Of a DNA stretch of 64,000 nt, positions 61,002 through 64,000 are shown piece by piece; the stretch's first letter is position 1; each line of letters opens with the position of its first letter. Source of the stretch: Polytrichum commune (Eukaryota > Streptophyta > Polytrichopsida > Polytrichales > Polytrichaceae); the NCBI GenBank assembly GCA_950295325.1, contig OX485804.1, forward strand, positions 53,632,001 to 53,696,000, written 5' to 3'. Made by a program: the position numbers and the translations under genes. The notes below the pieces were generated by a model, which saw only the letters and a program-made list of their open reading frames with translations, was not told the DNA's origin and did not search any database.

Positions 61002-61951
61002 TTACCGTAGTTTACTAGCAGGTTAGGCAACTTGCTGCCTAATATTTAATTAAAGTTCAAAAAGTAGGTTCGGCACCTTAAAATAGTATATTCATATTTT
61101 CGGAAATTTTCTCTTTTAAATTTTAAAAATTCGGCTTACATTCATTTTTAATTTTCTATTTCAACTTATATCTTGTACATCTCTCTTGCATTGAATGACA
61201 AGTAAGATGTGAGTGAAGAGTTGAGAATACTCTGTGCTTTATGCAAGTAGAGTGGAGTTGTGTTCAACAATGCATATGGGATATGTAAACTTTGAGGTGA
61301 AGCACCTAGTTAGACGTCATTTTTATAACACGCATAACTTTTGCATAGAGTCTTCAAATGACATAAAATTTGTTGGAGGTGAAATATTACTTGATTTCTA
61401 AACTTTTCTGAGACCAACAAAATTCCAAAAAAGTTGATCTTCTATGCACAAATGAGCTCCAAAAAACTGTTATGAACGCATTTTAATTTTTTGATCTTTA
61501 CACGGCTGCAATGTTTTGTCCATATCTTTTGCATAAAGACTTATTTTGACACAAAACTTGTTGGAGGTGGAAGAAGGATTGATTTCTCAACTTTTGTTAG
61601 TTGGAAAAAATTCTATAAAACTTCATCTTCTATGCTCAATTGGACTCCAAAAATTTGTGTACAACACATTTGAAAAGCCTCGCCTAGAGTCTTGCTACTT
61701 CTTAACCCATATTCTTTGTGGACTAATGTACGTGAGCTTGATTACAAAAGGAGCACCTTCTATCCTTCAAAATTCACATATGCTTCCACTATAAGTAAAA
61801 CTCTAGTGAGAAGTAAAAATTTCTTACTTTTAGGCAATTTTGAAAAATAATTAATTTTATATTCGGCAAGAAATGCCAATAATATTCCAAAATTTTAGGC
61901 ATCTATTTTTAGAATTATTTTGTGCCGAACCTGCTATTAAACTACGGTAGC
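61002..61951. mobile_element. ~950 bp element with inverted ends and an internal direct repeat
   Basis: Left end TACCGTAGTTTACTAGCAGG and right end, inverted, TACCGTAGTTTAATAGCAGG, both continuing into TT-GGCA. Inside, a segment of about 140 bp occurs twice in direct order (61330-61460 and 61518-61660): CTTTTGCATA-AG, TTGTTGGAGGTG, TTGATTTCT-AACTTTT, TTCTATGC-CAA, CTCCAAAAA. No coding capacity recognised; no clean target duplication, so the superfamily is open. Confidence 0.65.
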
Positions 61952-61959
61952 TCATGAAC

Positions 61960-64000
61960 ATAATCTAAAAGTTAAGGATGATATCTTGCCTCTAGGAATG
62001 AAATGTGTGACGAGTTTTGATAACCCCTGTGCTAATGGATGGGTGATAGGCAATGGATTGTTATATAAGGGCGTGTTTACAGTAGTGACCAATGACCATG
62101 CCCACCGTTAACTAAATTCTCTCATAGGTTGAGAAATGAGTGCAAGTCCTGCTTCATTTTACATACGGTCACCAAATGTAAGAGTTTCCATGTGAAAAAA
62201 TGGATGAAATAGTATAGGGGAATTGGATAATGTTGGTGGTCACTTGGATTTTGCAATAAGAGAATCTAAACATGTTTTCTCAACAATAGCAAAAAAATTG
62301 AAAAGTGACTATGCCAAAATATACAATTATTAGTTAATTTTGTAGCATTCTTATTTATCATTTTCATAAAAAGACACTAAATATTAGTCTAAGTTTACTT
62401 CATACTATGTCATTTAACACGTGATGTGGATTTTTCTTCGTCACGGTCTTCGGACCACCGACCATGACCATACCATGACCATGAAAAATCCTACATCATT
62501 TTTTCTCACACCCCTTGGTCATATGTATACAATGGCCTCAAGTGTATTGGTACATTCTTACTACAGGAAAGCTAGTAGTGGGCATTCAACATTGAGTGAT
62601 GACATGTGAGCAATGAGGAATAAATGCAACAAAATTGGAAACTTTTTGAAATAAAGGCACTTTACGCCTTTGAAACTAGCATTTGGATGACCAAAAGAGA
62701 TTGAATTGGCATGCTCTAACTAGGATTGTTCCCCTACTCATAGTTATAGGGGCTTTATTTAAATGTAATCAATCAATAGAAAAAGTCAAGCACCTTCTTT
62801 GGATAGTTAAGCATATGGTCCAACCATTGTTGTGTACTACATTTCCTACACACACACATTCACGTGTGTGTGTAGGTGTGAATCCTATGAAGAATAAGAT
62901 CCATTCCATCCACACCTATATCATTAAGTTTGTTCCTGTCACTCCCGTCAACTACAAGAAGTGCATCACCTCATTGTAGTTGAATGTGGGTGCATGAATG
63001 AATTTGTTGATGGCGTAATTAACCTTACACAAATAGATGACGCGTGTAATACATGTGTTTCCATGAACCTAATTGAATCCTCTTACCCACTTCCAAGGAC
63101 AACATTTTCACCAAGTTGGGGCAAGTGCATTGAGATATATTGGCTATGGACACAAGGTTGGTCTTCTCTCCTTTAGAGACCATGCTTATGATGCAACCGT
63201 AACCATGGTATGGGATGGTAGTCACACCAACCACGTAACATGCGTCCATGTGTAATGGATTCCCCATAAGTGCTCCGGCAATGGCGCGACCATGTTGTGA
63301 TGAATTGCTTTGGCAAATCGGGTGTTGGGGTGATCAAGGTTTGAAGGAACACAACAAATTGAGCAAGAGACTGGAAGGTTCGCCACTGTCCTCAATTGTT
63401 GCCGTGATGAAAGATCCTCACCTCGGGGAGTTCACTGCGATAATATTAGAAAATAACGTGCGGGAAAATATAGGGTAATTTATATTCACAAAAGGAAAAA
63501 CTTAGAATTTTCTTAGAAATAATATAGGTGAGTATGTATGATAAAAAAAATTATTATAAATAATATAGACTTGATACAAATAACGCATATTTTTAAAACA
63601 TTTGTAAAAATATACCATAGGATTTAAGGATCCTAGGTTTTTTTTTGAAATAGGGTGTCCTTTGTGTTCAGAGGTGGGAAGATTTTGGATGAAAAACTAC
63701 ATCGATTCAGTTTTAAAAATGGGATGAAAGATTGATGAGGGCGGATGACAGATTCATGGGTTTAGGATTAAAGGCATGCATTATTTGTTGATTATATACT
63801 AGTGTTCTTAAAAGCTAGGAATTGTTTTGCAAGATGAACATGACATCTTTCATTTTCTATGAACAGTTTTGCTAGTATTTTTAAATGCTAGAAACAATTT
63901 CTCGAGATAAATTAGAGGAGTTTTGGTTGGTCTTGTGTCTGTCTGCTTCAAGTAGGATGTTGTAGTATTAACTCTATACCCTTCTACATTATTGCATGGA
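61960..64000. other. Spacer to window end
   Basis: AT-rich. A small CA/GT hairpin lies near 62850-62876. Open frames between 62421 and 63478 contain no recognisable domain. No gene supported. Confidence 0.4.

Noticed and set aside
1-64000. CRISPR arrays, integrons, phage or bacterial operons
   Set aside because: Intron-containing plant genes and MITEs define the window as plant nuclear DNA; no array of spaced identical repeats exists.

Overview
This window looks like nuclear DNA of a land plant. It is AT-rich, gene-sparse and full of transposon remnants. The genes carry GT-AG introns, and four families are recognisable plant or plant-type families: ribosomal protein uS5/RPS2, a Bet1-like Qc-SNARE, the AKR2 chaperone of chloroplast outer-envelope proteins, and an F-box/kelch protein of the Arabidopsis At1g55270 type. 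Gene starts sit in GC-rich islands, and AAACCCTAA (telo-box) motifs lie upstream of three genes. I cannot name the species; a non-flowering land plant is possible but not shown. There is no sign of organellar DNA, bacterial operons, CRISPR or tRNA genes.

Layout. 1-6.2 kb: AT-rich repeats, including a pair of ~450 bp inverted arms at 4.0-5.8 kb. 6.3-12.9 kb: a decaying tandem array of an intronless two-RRM gene, with one broken copy (7767-8396), one intact copy (11643-12302) and one short fragment (about 12772-12910). 13-16.6 kb: MITE-rich spacer. 16.6-17.9 kb: RPS2 (minus, 2 exons). 18.4-19.0 kb: a PIF/Harbinger-like MITE. 21.6-22.7 kb: a Bet1-like SNARE (minus, 3 exons). 24.8-25.3 kb: a dead DDE transposase. 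27.6-28.3 kb: more MITEs. 29.35-34.7 kb: AKR2 (plus, 8 exons). 35.4-42.4 kb: a transposon graveyard with a near-perfect CACTA hairpin, a 245 bp element whose empty site is preserved nearby, and a three-layer nested insertion at 38.8-40.9 kb. 44.3-48.1 kb: the F-box/kelch gene (minus, 4 exons), whose first exon is duplicated in tandem. 48.6-54.9 kb: a degenerate repeat family. 55.0-62.0 kb: back-to-back MITEs, a ~790 bp foldback element, a MITE inside a MITE and a ~950 bp inverted-terminal element. 62-64 kb: nothing recognisable.

The genes do not form a pathway. They are independent housekeeping functions (translation, ER/Golgi vesicle fusion, chloroplast protein targeting, probable ubiquitin ligase targeting, RNA binding). 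No novel defence or metabolic system is visible. The most interesting signals are structural: the duplicated first exon of the F-box gene, the birth-and-death RRM array, and insertions that can be dated relative to one another because target-site duplications and empty sites survive.
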